Positions 33,201 to 45,691 of a DNA stretch of 64,000 nucleotides are shown piece after piece. The DNA is from Pyrenochaeta sp. MPI-SDFR-AT-0127. Lineage: Eukaryota > Ascomycota > Dothideomycetes > Pleosporales > Cucurbitariaceae. Where the stretch lies: assembly GCA_020747015.1 (NCBI GenBank), contig JAGTJM010000074.1, positions 85,083 to 149,082 on the forward strand. The letters are read 5' to 3'. Both the position numbers and the translations under genes were made by a program. Each line of letters starts with the position of its first letter. Position 1 is the stretch's first letter. Under the pieces are notes generated by a model. It had not been told where the DNA came from. It made no database searches and worked only from the letters and a program-made list of their open reading frames with translations.

Positions 33201-35209
33201 CTTTGAGACAAGGCAATGGGGATTTGTATATAGTTATCAGCTGGGTCGTCGCTGTATTCAATTGGCGAGTATACACTTTAAATGAGGGCTTTCGCATTGT
33301 AGCTAACCATTTGCAGTCTGGTCGAACTGAACTCATCTATCCTGGTTCAGACGAGATAGAAGAGATCTCATATTACGCAAGAATATTCCCACATCCTGTC
33401 CCAGAGTCTTTGAAACTGAAGGCAATCGCGGTAACATACTTCGTTTTGAATTTCGAGTGGGACGGAAGCAAGACTAGCGGTAACACAGATTTTGTTATCG
33501 CCCAGATGAAACAAAGTGCTGGCTCGGCAACTACGTCGAAGGATAGGATAATCACGTTATATCTTCTAGGCATTTTCTACTGCATGCTAAAAAGGCAAGC
33601 GGATGCAATATTGGTCTTCAGCGAAGCTCGTCGAGAAATCAGTAAAGAAGACCTTGACTTACCATCATTAGAAGGAGAAGATATTGCCAATTCCGAGGTA
33701 GCCAATATTCGGGAGCTGACCCTCGATAGACTTTCTCAGATGCTAGAGGCTACTGGACGAGATCAAGAAGCGCTTGATTTGAGATTGGAATTCAAGCCCC
33801 TATACAACATTGGCCGGCATAGCATCAATCTCTCAATCATTCAGCTTTGTTGGAAACTGGACCGTAGTGGTCAAAAGGCCATGGATATGCTCAAATCGTG
33901 GTCTAAAAAAGAGAGAAAGTTTTACCTTCAGCGCATATATGGAGGATTATATGGACGTCAAGTGAGCAAAGGTGACCTAATTGAGTACACACGCCCTCCA
34001 AGACGCACTGGTGAAATCCAGCTGTATCTGAGCTGGCTTCATGAAGCAGATCAGACACTCTATCAGCAACAGGTTATTGCTACGATCTACCAAGAAATCG
34101 TCCATGACGTGGAGAAAGCCAAAGAGGTCAGGCTTCGGCTGTTTTGCGCAAAACCAGCCATTAACGACGCTATGAAGCGAATCGAATTTGTCAGAGACGT
34201 GCAGAGCGTAGAATGGAGACGACACGCCGCTGCGATTTTTCGTCAATTTCAGGCCACATTACACCCCGAGATCAGGGAGACACTTCTGGAGGAACTGAGA
34301 TCTATGCCTGTCTTACAGTTCCAACAGAGTGATGAGCTTCAGGAATCGCAAGTCGGCATGCTGAAAGCATATATGCACCGTGTATTAGGGTACGTTCATT
34401 GCTGCTACCAAGTTCATGCTGGTTGTGGGCGGAGCTCCTGCATATGAGATCACCAGGAAAACTTCCACATATTGCGGACAACTATTGCTATGGTTAACTA
34501 AATGCTGACATGTACCAACTGTAGGCCTTCTCGCGAGTATCAGCAATCCATGGAAACCCTTTTCAGTGTCTGTGTAGCAGGACTCGAAGACGGCGTGTCC
34601 TACAACGACGGGCCTAGTCTCCGACTTCTTACCAAAGTCTTGAGTTCGCTACCTGGACTCGAGCGTGATGCATGCATTTCCTATACAGCGCAGTTCTCGA
34701 TATTAGATCGGGACTTACGACACGGTATCAATGTTGGCGCTGAGAATGATACATCACCTTCCGAGAAGCATGCTTCCTGGGATGGAAACGAAGATCTCAC
34801 AAAGATAGACTACCCTTGCGATGGTTGTGGACGAAAACAATCCCGTTGGGAATCTGTACAGTATATGTGTCTCGTGTGTCCGAATCTGGATCTTTGCGCG
34901 GCATGCTATGCGAAGGAAAAAGAATCGCATAATCGAGTTCCCCAGGCAACAAATCCAGATGAAAACGGGGTGTGGGAAGATGAGCTGTGGCATCCATTCT
35001 GCGATAGTACACACAGTTATATCAAAGGGCCCATGAAGCACTGGAAGGGCGTACGTGGAGGCATGATCAGGATCGGCGACAAGGAAGAGACAGTAAAAAA
35101 TTGGTTGCAAGGTTTGAAGGAAGTGCGGTGGAAACAGGCTTGGGAAAACTTCTGGCGCTCGCAGAGTGGGTTGCGAGACATTGCAATCGATGATGATGCC
35201 CATGACTAG
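30263..35209 (+). CDS. NLR-like STAND receptor: Goodbye - NACHT - helical repeats - ZZ zinc finger
   Basis: Six exons: 30263..30607, 30655..32065, 32120..32483, 32541..33253, 33303..34389, 34525..35209, giving about 1534 residues. Introns are 47, 54, 57, 49 and 135 bp. The fourth junction is uncertain: the frame must change between 33220 and 33320 and several donors fit. Residues about 15-165 match the Goodbye N-terminal domain of fungal STAND proteins (LWTKAVNDYVQKTG, then FPPAMPVGIVFSACGRLLS). A NACHT NTPase follows with Walker A GTDGCGKT (about 387-394), Walker B LLLFIDGFDE (Asp about 491) and FLTTRR. A long alpha-helical, TPR-like part with an acidic linker (EDETPDEDEDDAEA) comes next. 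Near residue 1405 a ZZ-type zinc finger has CDGC, YMCLVC and DLCAACY, then a conserved-looking tail (YIKGPMKHWKGVRGGMIRIG). Proteins of this class sense ligands and oligomerise to trigger downstream responses, often incompatibility. It appears intact. Confidence 0.9.
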
Positions 35210-35460
35210 GACATTCATTGCACTCTGGAGGACATGCTAACCTTGATTTGACATTGGATTAAAACTGTAGCTCTCTAAGGTACTTCTCAAACTTGTAAGC
35301 CTAGCGAATTGCATCGTTAGAGACAATATCTGCCATGTCTAAGTAATTTAGATCTGTCGACAGGCATGATAATTCTGTGGATCACCTCATATACTGTTAC
35401 ATTAAATCGAAGACCTTCGCACGAAGATGAGTCTCTGTGCACTACAAGCGAAAAGAAGTT

Positions 35461-35658
35461 TTAAATACCGGGAGAGAGTTCAAGCTCCTCTTCTTTCCAA
35501 GTCAGATTCATAGCTATCAAGGAGTGCAAGCATGTATTCTGGGCGAAGAATGTCTCAAGTAGATAGTTAAAGTACGCGTCCTTTTCGAAGAATCCTATGG
35601 CTCGAAACCACTGAAATTTGTGTTTAGTCAGGATACATAGCTCAGTATTTACGTTCAT
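35461..35658 (-). pseudogene. Possible exon relic
   Basis: The minus strand has an intron-like stretch at about 35611-35652: GTAAAT donor, CTGACTAAAC branch and TTTCAG acceptor. It is followed by a 50-codon open segment with protein-like composition (WFRAIGFFEKDAYFNYLLE, then an acidic end). The open frame upstream (ELFVEISVIQGLYE) is in the wrong phase to join it. This may be a decayed gene fragment next to the NLR-like gene. I do not recognise a family. Confidence 0.25.
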
Positions 35659-38600
35659 AAAGTCCCTGGATCACAGAAATCTCTACAAACAACTCTACGG
35701 TCTTTCATATTATCCCTCCTGGGCGCAATAGAGTCATACCTAGTCTATAGGTTTGACCCTATACCCACAAGAGCATCCCCAACCGTGCTGTGAATCTTGG
35801 CCAACGGCAAACCTCCTTTCAATAAGGATCAAGGTAAATGTACGGCAAGAAACATCAATAGCGACTCCTTCTGTCCCCATGTTCCAGGAAACCTGCGTTG
35901 AACGGCTCTCGTTATTTCAATTCATAAGTGGGTTGAGACCAATACAATCTACTTGTGAAAGAGACGTCAAGATGACAGCGGTGTAGATTCAACTAAAAAA
36001 ACATAACCTACTGCATAGGATTTCGAATTCAAAACAAGTCATACCGTTGACCCCTTTTTTTTTATCTCAACGGACTTCAAACGATGTGAGACATTTTACC
36101 AAAAGGATTTAATTGTTTTACGCATTCATTTGCCCTTCTAACTCTGGCTTGCATGTGGGGATTTTCAAATCACTGAGAACCTGGAAACGATGGGCAAGGC
36201 AACGCCCCCAAGCCAAGGGGTGGCCTAGCCAACCAAACGAGAAAAAGTGCAGCTGCAGTGTCGTGGCGATCGGTAGCATAATGACACTATGTCTGACAGC
36301 AATTTGACCCTGAACAAGTGTCCTCGCCGTTTAGGAGCTGGCTACGGCAGTCTCAGTATAACACTCTGACCCTGCAGCTGTCGTGAGCTACGGTTTGCAG
36401 ATCCTATAACGTCGATCTTAATGCTAATGAAAGCATCCCTTCTTGTGACCCGATCGGAACGGGGCCGTTTTCATGACGCTTTGAGAGGCACAAAGAAACC
36501 AAGCTTATGCGGTCATTTTGTTCGAACCTGACGGAGCATCAGACACGCTCAAGCGTAGAGCTTTACGCTGTCTGTTAGTCGAGAAACTGATACCTAAGCC
36601 ATCCTCTGCGTAGGCTCATTTGAAGTCGTCTGTTCACCAAATACAAGGATGAGCATAGCGAGAGCAATTGGCATCGCCAGAGTGGAAGGCATTGTGAGGC
36701 TAGACAGGCGTGGAAAGCAGATTCAGATGGCACAACCCACGAATAGTAGGCTGAAATGTATGAATTTCTCGAGTGCTAACCCCGGCTCGTTATTCTGAAG
36801 CATTGTATGATGACCCAGATGTGCAGAAAGCTAGCTCAACATCATGTAAGCCCTGACTGACATTCCTATCAGGTGCTATCAACGCGTGTACCCCATTGCT
36901 GCGCCTGCTTTGTTTGTTTCAGAGACACAGCTGTGATTGCTCAGCCCAGTGGATCAAGGCTCGATCGCGACGGCTCACCTGAGTAGTGTATTTAGTGCGT
37001 GATGCCGTGTTCAGCTGACACAAGTCACATATATCTGCAGCTTTCAGGGGCAGACCTTTGCCCAGACTTGTGAATGTCGTTGGTGTAAGAGATAAGTGGA
37101 CGCTGGAAGCATGGAGGACTAGCCTGGAAACAGACTGGCCGCAGTGAATAGTATATGAAGATCAGCCGTTGAGTAGCTGCTTTAAGCAATGTCAAGTTTT
37201 CATTCGAGGTGGGGTTTGGCGCTCTGAACTCAATAGAAAATCTATATGTTGCGGAACTGTGGCGTTGTTGACTGCCTATCCCCGGATTCTGCTCTGAGAT
37301 TTGTGACTCTTCTGATGTTAAGAGGCGTATCTTGTGACGATGCTCGTGCTGTGCACCTGCCGGGGGAACGCCTTGAGCTTAGCCATGGAATCACAAGGCA
37401 CCTGCGACCAGTCGATGGGAGTAACAAACCGCCTTCACCGGTGATTCCCTGAAGCGGCCACTTAGAACCCGTGTTTCCCAACAGCCATAGCGTTTGCTTT
37501 CACGGCGTCCGCACGGGCCAATAGTTCGTGGGCTGATTTGAGAGTTGGTGGTCATACAGCGGCTTTGTCGCACTCGTTCTTCTCGGAAACTTGGCCGAAA
37601 TTGTTCATTCAAGGCTATTTGCATATCTGCACCTGCATGCAAGACAAATCTGGTCCTTGGGAGCTTTCAGGTAAGTAAATGGGCCAAATTGGCGTCAATG
37701 AAGTGATGGACGGAAGGCTCTGGTCGAACCACGCCCGGACACACATTCCCAATAGAGTATGGAATGCGCCCACATGTCCGTGTGCGACACATGCTCGATG
37801 GAAGCCTAATCAGAGTGACAATGCTTATGAGCGGTAATGCGCTGATACTGCTTTGATACAGATATGATTGAGGTCGGGGAATTAACCACTTCTATTCGCA
37901 AGCCGATTGGCGAACCAAGGTTTATTTGTCGCTGACTTCCTGGATGTCATCGGCCACGCCGTACAACTCCAAGGGTTCGCTACCGGATGTTTGAACGCTG
38001 AACTTGACCATGCTTTCTGTCACAGCAGCTTTCAGTCTGCTCGAAAAAGTTGTGGCTGCTAATGGTATAACAGAACGATGCTCATGAAGCACAATGTTTC
38101 ATCCTTGTCGGAGTATTGTTCACTCTCAGCTCATCTGTGTCTTTTAGCACAAAGCTCGAATCTGGCCATAAGGGTGAACCCGCACCTTGAAGGCACAGCT
38201 GTAATTTCCAGTGTCCCGGGGACCATTGATTTTCTTTGGCCTGGGGTTAGATTGTTCAACAGTTCCACGAGATGCATTGTGCAAGTTCTTGATATCGCAA
38301 ACAAAGGTTGTTCAAGTCCCTGGGCCGGTTGTCGGCCCATATTGAACCATTTCATAACATTGGATCGTTCAGTATCAAAGATTGGGTCAGCAAAGGCGCC
38401 CAAGCCTAGGTCGATATATTACGTCTCAGCCGTTACACCACGGAACAACAGTTCATTTACGTAGAAAGTAACAAACCATTGGCACCCAAGACAATCACTT
38501 AGTCTGCCAGGCCGAAATTAGGATTGGAAAGGACTGGAAGGGGCGTGGAATCATGAACAAACCACTTCTGAAACCTTGACCTTTGCTGCGTTTTAGTTCC

Positions 38601-40289
38601 TAATAGTATTCATCATAGACTCGGTCATCAAGCGTTACAGGATCTCAGTCAAGTGTCGGGTTTCCCCGATCGACCCACTGGCTTGGAAATTGGATTCTGG
38701 CACCCAAAATGGCCAATTTCAATGTACTCACACCTATCTAGAGGTTTGCTGAAATGTACTGTTGAGCCACTGTACGCAGTCTGCTTTGAAGGGTGCTTGC
38801 TCCTCATCACTGACAGTCCGTACCGCTGCTACACTTCCCTTGAAGCTTGAACACTGCATCATGTCAGCCCCCTCTGCCGATCACTTGATCAGGAGGTCCG
38901 AAATAAGCAGTTTTGGTGTAACAGCTCGTACGCATAGTCGGAACAAGGCCGCTACGTCGACCAGGCGATGATGGCGCCGCCAGTCTTGTTCGAGTCGGCT
39001 GAGACACGTAGTGGGCTCGAATGGTCCCTAATTTTTCCGATGATACATTCGAGGCAGCTGCAGGTCGCCATGGTACTATTGATTGCTGACGTTTGAATGC
39101 CGACCTTCACCGTCACGGGTTTGCGGGAGGCTGCAGGTCCGTGTACCTCGACAGCGGATGGCCTGCAGCAACACCGGGTGTTTTGTGACGTTATAGTGGG
39201 CTGCAGCGTCCAATTCTGGTGGTGGTTTCCTGAAGACCCGCTCAGCCACCATCTTGACGGTCCCTCGAAGGGGCTGCTGTGCCTGGGCGTAGAGAAAGCT
39301 CTGGTATGTGCTTGGGGGGGGGGGGGCACTTGGGGCGACGCACCACAGTGCGGTGAGGCACTCGGAGACTTAATGACAGCCCTGCTTCTGAACCATCTAT
39401 ATGGGTGCGTCAGATGACGGGCCAGGCATGGAAAAGAGGAGAGTGTAGTCGGGCCAGTCTCATGTTGGGCCCTGCGGCAAGCCCGGCGGCCTGCTGCTCA
39501 CAAAGCAGAGCGAGATCGCCAGCCAGTGATTGGAGCGGCGCCTTAATGAGCTGCGCAAGTCGAGGCAAGGAATGCAATGCGCAGATGAGAGCAGTCGTCG
39601 CCAGTCAGCCCCGGGTGCTGGGGCAGTCGGACGGCGGCAACGTGCGAGACACACGAGCGCGATGAGGACTTGGGACTGAGATGTCACCCTAACCGCGTGG
39701 GCCACTGCTGAGGGCAGCAAGGGAGAGTTGAGGGCACTCTCGCCGTGTGCTGAGCTCCGAGGGCTGGTGGTGAGGCCTTGGGGAGGCGTGACAGGCCTCG
39801 TCTGGGCGGCGGGAGTAGCCAAGGGGCGCTAGTAGCCAAAGCGGCATGGCGCGGCGCCCAAGTGGGGGGGCAACAACCGCGGACGCTGCACGTCACCGGG
39901 CGCTCCTTCCCAATCCCCTGTTCGGCCATCCCTCCTTCCCATATCGATCATGTATCGCCTGCCATCGCGACCACGCAAGGGAGCCGCCGCCGAGCGGGTT
40001 GGCGCCCCATCGTTTCTCGCCATCCTCACCGTTCACGCGCCTGCGCCAGTGCCCGCAACCCTAGCCTGGTCTATGCCGCCCGCCGCCAGTCCCGCCTCCA
40101 CTGGGGCACGCTGACCGGCCGCCGCTGATTGATGAATGCGACTTGCTGCAGCGTCGCCCTCAATGAGTGGCTCTGCCTACTTTCGGAGCATTGCGCAGTC
40201 TACCACTCTGTCGGGTCGCGGTGTGTCTGGAGGAGTGAGAGAAAGCCCGGATCATGGCGCAGTGAATGCTCTAGCCAAAAGAACACCCA

Positions 40290-40310
40290 CCCACACACAC
40301 ACACACCCCA
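40290..40310. repeat. CA microsatellite
   Basis: About seven to eight CA units preceded and followed by C-rich sequence in non-coding DNA. Confidence 0.8.
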
Positions 40311-43272
40311 TCCCCTCCCCCCTACCCCCTCCCCTCCAGGCGATGCAACCTCTTCGCATCACTCGCTGGCCGTGGCGCCTGTGCGTCGATGCTTTCCCTC
40401 ATCGCCCATCAGTCACTTCAAACCCGCCTCCTCGAGGCCAAGTAGTGTCGTTGCGCTCGCCTCTGTGACAGGTAACGGCCCTCGAGCCCAATCTTGCCTG
40501 GCCGCTTTGCTTCGTCTCCATCCACTGTCACTGGCGGCACGACCTGTCGTCTGCCAGCGGCTGCCGGCCCGTGACGCTCTCCACCCAGCCTGCACCTTGG
40601 CCCGTCCGCTATCCATTGTGGGCTGGACGCCGCGGACAGGCACTGCTGGGCCAATCCGGCGCTCCCGCGGCCAAGAGCAAACTCTGATCATCCGTTCGCT
40701 TCATGGGTTATTCTGGGCGGCTGATCGAGATGAAACATCGAGGACCCGGCCGTCTGGTCCATATCCTGCCGTGTCGAGTCGGGCCCCCATTTGAGAGCGG
40801 TGTCGTGGTCAATGTTCCTGCATCGCTGCACGGGACTGTGATGCCTTTAGCTTGCGAGCCAATCCATTTGCTGCGAAGCAGTGGGCCTTGGACCCGCGGG
40901 CAGCAGAGATCTTGTTCCGGTGCAAGGAATGCGAATCTCAGCGTGGGCCAGCAACCATTCGAGAAAGATGCGAGCCTGGGCATTGGGGCAAAGCATCCCT
41001 CCCTGACTTCTCGGAGATATAGGGCGCTCCTTTGGGAAAGGCTCGCTGCTGCAGCTTTCCAATGCTACCGTGGTGCTAGAAAACGGTCAAGATCTGAGCA
41101 GGGCAATACGCATCATTTGCTTTGGGGCTGAAATCTTGATCCATCTTCCTGATGATGATTCGAAGCTATGCTTTCTTGGTAGGCACTTCTTCTTTCAGCC
41201 AAACAACCCGACATGATCCCCAGCCCACTCTACTCTGTATTGAGCTATAGTCGTTCCTGGCTGCGAACTGTACTTGTACTGCCCACCCTCTGTATGCTCC
41301 TCTCATTCGACCCCCCCATCTCGTACCCTTGATTACCCACACCTTCCCATACTCAACCCTCGTCACTCCCTTTTGGTCATTCCACTCGTCTGTTCTTCTC
41401 CACTGTTTTGAAGTCAAGCCCTTGGTACTCTACTGGAAACCCGTGAAAACAAAGATCACGGGGTTATAAAACCCTGGTAAGCCTGTGCAACATCCTGAGG
41501 GAAAGAGGTTCAATTTGAATAGAGGGCATGGCACATATATGCTTCAATTCTTTCACTCTGGTGCCCTTGACGCATTTCGAGTCAGGGTTGGAATTTGTCA
41601 AACCCCATTCACAGTGTCTCTGTCTTTCGTCACTTGTGCCATTGTTATTTTTTTGCCAGGGCTGACACTGGATCGTGTGCCGCTAGAAATACGGTGCAGG
41701 CAGCAACAGACGCCCATCGACAGGATCCGCGAGCCCGGCCTCGACATAGATCGCTGAGGGTCCGGCAACAAGTCAGCATCCTCGTCGAAGCAGCCACGAT
41801 CGAGAATCAGTCGACGCCACATCATTTCTTTTGGCAGACTGCAGAAGAACCCTGTAAGCTCCACTGAAATTGCGTTTTGTTCCCCTTGTTCAATGCAAAG
41901 GATTGACAGGTCACAGTGTAGCAGTGAAGGTGCCCACGCCCACACCGCCTACGTCGCAGCCAGAAATTTCAGGTATCCAAAAGCCGAGCCATTGTCTGCA
42001 CCTGTCCGTGCTTGCGATTCGAGATCTGTGGAGACGGCGGGAAGAAGCAAAGTGCAGCTGTTGGCCAGGTACTCTGCGTTGACGAGCCGTTCATCCTCAG
42101 GGTTTAAGGTCGCGCAGCCGCAGCAGGTGACATCAATGCACACTGCATCGCAGCCTCTCCAAAATCTAAAACTGTCAGTCTGTCCATCTTCTGTCATCGC
42201 CGCGACAGGCATACTAACTCAGCGCTGCGACAGGTTCACGTGCGAGGCTATTGGTGTGGTAAGAGCAAGCGCGCATCAACATCCCAATCTGCTGGATAAA
42301 GTACGCATTGCGAGTCTGCTAGCCGTAGCCGCACCTGTTCAGGCCGCCGAGCATCAGCATTGACGGATTGGCAGCCACCAGCGACTCGCAGCGGCAGCTA
42401 ATCGAGGATCCCGCCCTGTGCCGGCTAAACCCCCCCAGATTGACCTGAAGCGAGCCCACCAACGGCATTAGACGAGCGTCGACAGCCAGCACCGTCCCGT
42501 TCCAGCAATCATTGTGCGCTTGGGCCGGCACCCCGAAGCCTACCATCGAAGCCACTCATACAAGGGACTGGCTTGCTTGATCGGCCGGCTTGTCGAGCAG
42601 CTGTGACAGCACTTCGGCCGGCGCGAAACTCTGTCAGCGACAAGCACTCTCGCCACTGCCGGCGCCGTTGCGTATCCACCCAGAGCGTCGGAATCGCAGC
42701 GCAGAGCATCTGAGCGCGGCGTAAGATTTGACCTCTCAAAAGGGTCGTAGTCTGCGGGCGCGGTTAGAGGCAAGAGCAGGCCGGCGCTGCAGCAACGGGC
42801 TGCTGCAATAATGAATTCAGGTAAGTCAGCCTTAAAACACTTGTAATCCCATGTCCTGCCAAAGCACAAAGCCTCGATCGTTCGCTCCAGGCGCTGCACT
42901 CTAGCCATAACCTGGCGCCCTTCTCCGCATTCTTCCACAAAACCCAACATTCCTCCCGCACCTGCTCCTATATTGCATCACAACACAATCAGTGCGCTCG
43001 CTCGAATTTTTGGTACCTTTTTTTATTTTATTTTCATCTCTCTGTTTACGGCTACACATTGTGGGTCCGCTTTTCCTCCTGATCCTGTGGTGCGCTCTTG
43101 CACACCTGCTCTGCCACCCGATCGCGGAGCCACTTGTACGACCACGTCCCACGCGCACCCTTTTCCCTACTCTCTTTCGCCCACCAGTGCACGTTGTCCG
43201 TTTTTGTCACACCTGTTGTTCAACAGCACACTGTCTGGCTCAGATTGATTGGCTGACGTGCAGGATAAGCAG

Positions 43273-45691
43273 TACTTCAACATCCTCCTTTGCCATTGGC
43301 ATCGGACAACCCCTTCTCTTCCGAGCAAGAATGCATCGACCACATTGGTGCGCATGCACATCATAGTCCCTTTGCAGCTGGCGTACCCGATCAGCTAAGG
43401 CGCGACGGGGCCCTAGCACATACAGCACCCGGTATTCCTCTGAGCTCCATTGCAAGCCGTTACGGTGCAGCACGTCCCGATACTGCGTAAGTACCCCTCT
43501 CATTGGCCCCTGTCTACCCGGCCTGGCATCGTAGTTCCGTAGTGCTGCCTGGCCATGCGCCCCCCAGCCTGGCATCCCTCGACGCCTCGTCGCCTGGTGC
43601 TGCCCAAGCTCTGACCTCCCCTATGCCGAAACAAACACGTCGTCAATGGCCTTCATCATACTTGTCGTCGCACACGTTCCAGATGCATGGCGCACCTGGT
43701 TATCCCAACAGGCGGGTCTGTCACATTGATCACACGACAAGCCTAGCGGCAATGCCGTACCGTCCCTGGCCCGGTTGACAACTTATACCGTGCCACCCTA
43801 CTTCCTTGTTACACATCACTGTCGTTGGCATCACCTTTGGCCTAGCATTACTGTGTCGCTGATCTGGCTGACTTGCGTCTATAGCTACCAGGCCGGTGCG
43901 GCTCTTTCCGACTCAGGGTCAGGCTCCATATCCACTTCGCCCAGCTCCAACGCTTCATCGGCACTAGCCTACTCTTACTCGACTTTCCCCCCAACCGTAG
44001 CCACCACCTACTCTAATCAGTATCCCCTAGCAAACAACTACTCTAACTTTTCGTTGGGCTACGGCAGCATGTCATCGACTCGACGAATGTCCTCTCTGTA
44101 TGTAGCCATTGTGGCGCATTCGTGCGTGTAGAACCCGAGGCGTATGCATGGCAGCTGACAGCTACACAATAGAAATGATACTTCGTCGTCGGCAATGTTA
44201 CCCCCGACAAGATCACCAGGGCTTGTAAATCCCGTGTCACCTCCCATGGGTGCGTCGACCAGGGATAATTATACAACAGCAACGCCTAGTCTGCTGAGAC
44301 ATCCGCACACATTGTCTCCTAGGCACATCGACAACGTTCGCTACAACCCGCTGCCGGACACACCTAGGAGTGTGATTCCTACTGCTATGCCTTTAACCAA
44401 CTACAACAACTACCAGACTGGTAATTACGGAGGGCATACAAGCTCCACAGAGACCCCACCATTCAATACACAAGATACCTATGGCACAATCACCTGTGAA
44501 GGTACAACAGTAACCCCCAACATCGATGCTAAGATCGAAAAGGGCTTCTTCTACTCCACTGATCGAGTATGGACATGCTATCGGAGAAATTACTTCGCAG
44601 TCAACGTGTCGTTCACACTTTCGCCATGGATTTCGAACGCACGGCTTTACCTTGATCAGGGTAACGGCAAACCAATAGAGCAGATCCAATCAATGGCCGT
44701 TTCACTTGCCGCTGCTGTTGATGGCACCGGAGGGAAATCCATCGAGCTGATACAGCACACTCCAAAACGCGACAAAGGTCCACAACTTTCCATGAAGAAG
44801 GAGTTGCTTACACCAACTCCGCCGGGAAAGAGCCATGAGCATGGGGGATATGGTCTGAACAGCTATCATCAGTCATCGACCGTACCAGGTCCTCAACTTC
44901 CACTCCAGAATGACAGCGACTCTTCGCAGCAGTATTCGCCCACCAGTCACGCAAACAGCAGCTTCCAGCATTCATTCGAACGCATACAGTTCAAGTCTGC
45001 GACAGCAAACAACGGCAAGCGTCGAGCTCAACAGCAATACTATCACCTTATTGTCGAGCTCTGGGCAAATGTCCAGAGTTCTCGTGACGCAGAGCCGCGA
45101 TGGGTCAAGATTGCTTCCCGATGTTCACAACCAGTCGTTGTCCGTGGGAGATCACCCAGTCATTACCAGAATGAGGGCCCACACAATGCTGGCACACCGA
45201 GGGGTGCCCCAGGCTCAGGCCTTGGTGGCAACGGCCATCATGGGCTAAGTTCTAATGGTAGAACATCATACTCCAACTATAGCAACGGCTTGTCGGGCGG
45301 CGGTGCGACGGGGATGGGTGGGAGCATGTATCGAGGGAATACATACTCACTCGACCCGAGCCCCGTCGGGAGCCATTCGGTGAGCTCAGCAAGTTCTCTA
45401 AGTGGTGGACCTGCCGAGGGTCTCGTTGGAGACCAACACATGGTTGACGACGATGACACCAAGATGATGGACGCCCCCCACGACTACTCATATTACCCTG
45501 CGCCCATCTACGACAACATGCCTTCAAAGCTCGAACACACTCTCCCTCTACCCGAGCGTAGAGTCAAAGAAGAGTACGCAGGCCCTGCATCGATAGCCGC
45601 TGCGTGGCAGGGCGGAGGCTGCGGCAGGTTCCAAGGTATGGAAACAAGCCGCGGGTATTACCCAGATGTCCATGCCCACACAGGGTACTGA
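43273..45691 (+). CDS. NDT80/PhoG-family transcription factor (XprG/VIB-1-like), 5' end unresolved
   Basis: Supported exons are about 43273..43486, 43885..44097 and 44173..45691. The last intron (75 bp, GTATGT donor, GCTGAC branch, TAG acceptor) and the 398-bp one before it (GTAAGT donor, GCTGAC branch, TATAG acceptor) keep the phase. The first in-frame ATG is not found in the first exon, so at least one more upstream exon is expected. The N-terminal third is Ser/Tyr/Asn-rich. The NDT80/PhoG DNA-binding domain lies at about 44470-45170, with KIEKGFFYSTDRVWTCYRRN and NYFAVNVSFTLSPW, then YYHLIVELWANVQSSRD and RWVKIASRCSQPVVVRGRSP. A Gly/Ser-rich region and acidic patch (MVDDDDTKMMDAP) follow. 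Fungal homologues (NDT80, VIB-1, XprG) control meiosis, heterokaryon-incompatibility cell death or secreted proteases under starvation. Which of these applies is inference. Confidence 0.85.

Larger units (their letters stand above)
35210..43272. other. 8 kb region without recognisable genes; GC shift near 39 kb
   Basis: The first part (35.2-38.9 kb) is of moderate to low GC and has only chance-like frames plus a possible relic at 35461-35658. From about 38.95 kb the sequence becomes clearly GC- and pyrimidine-rich, with a run of 13 G at 39314-39326, a CA microsatellite at 40290-40310 and many short overlapping frames. The GC-rich 4 kb lies directly upstream of the NDT80-type regulator and may be its promoter and a long, possibly spliced, leader. 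Confidence 0.45.
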
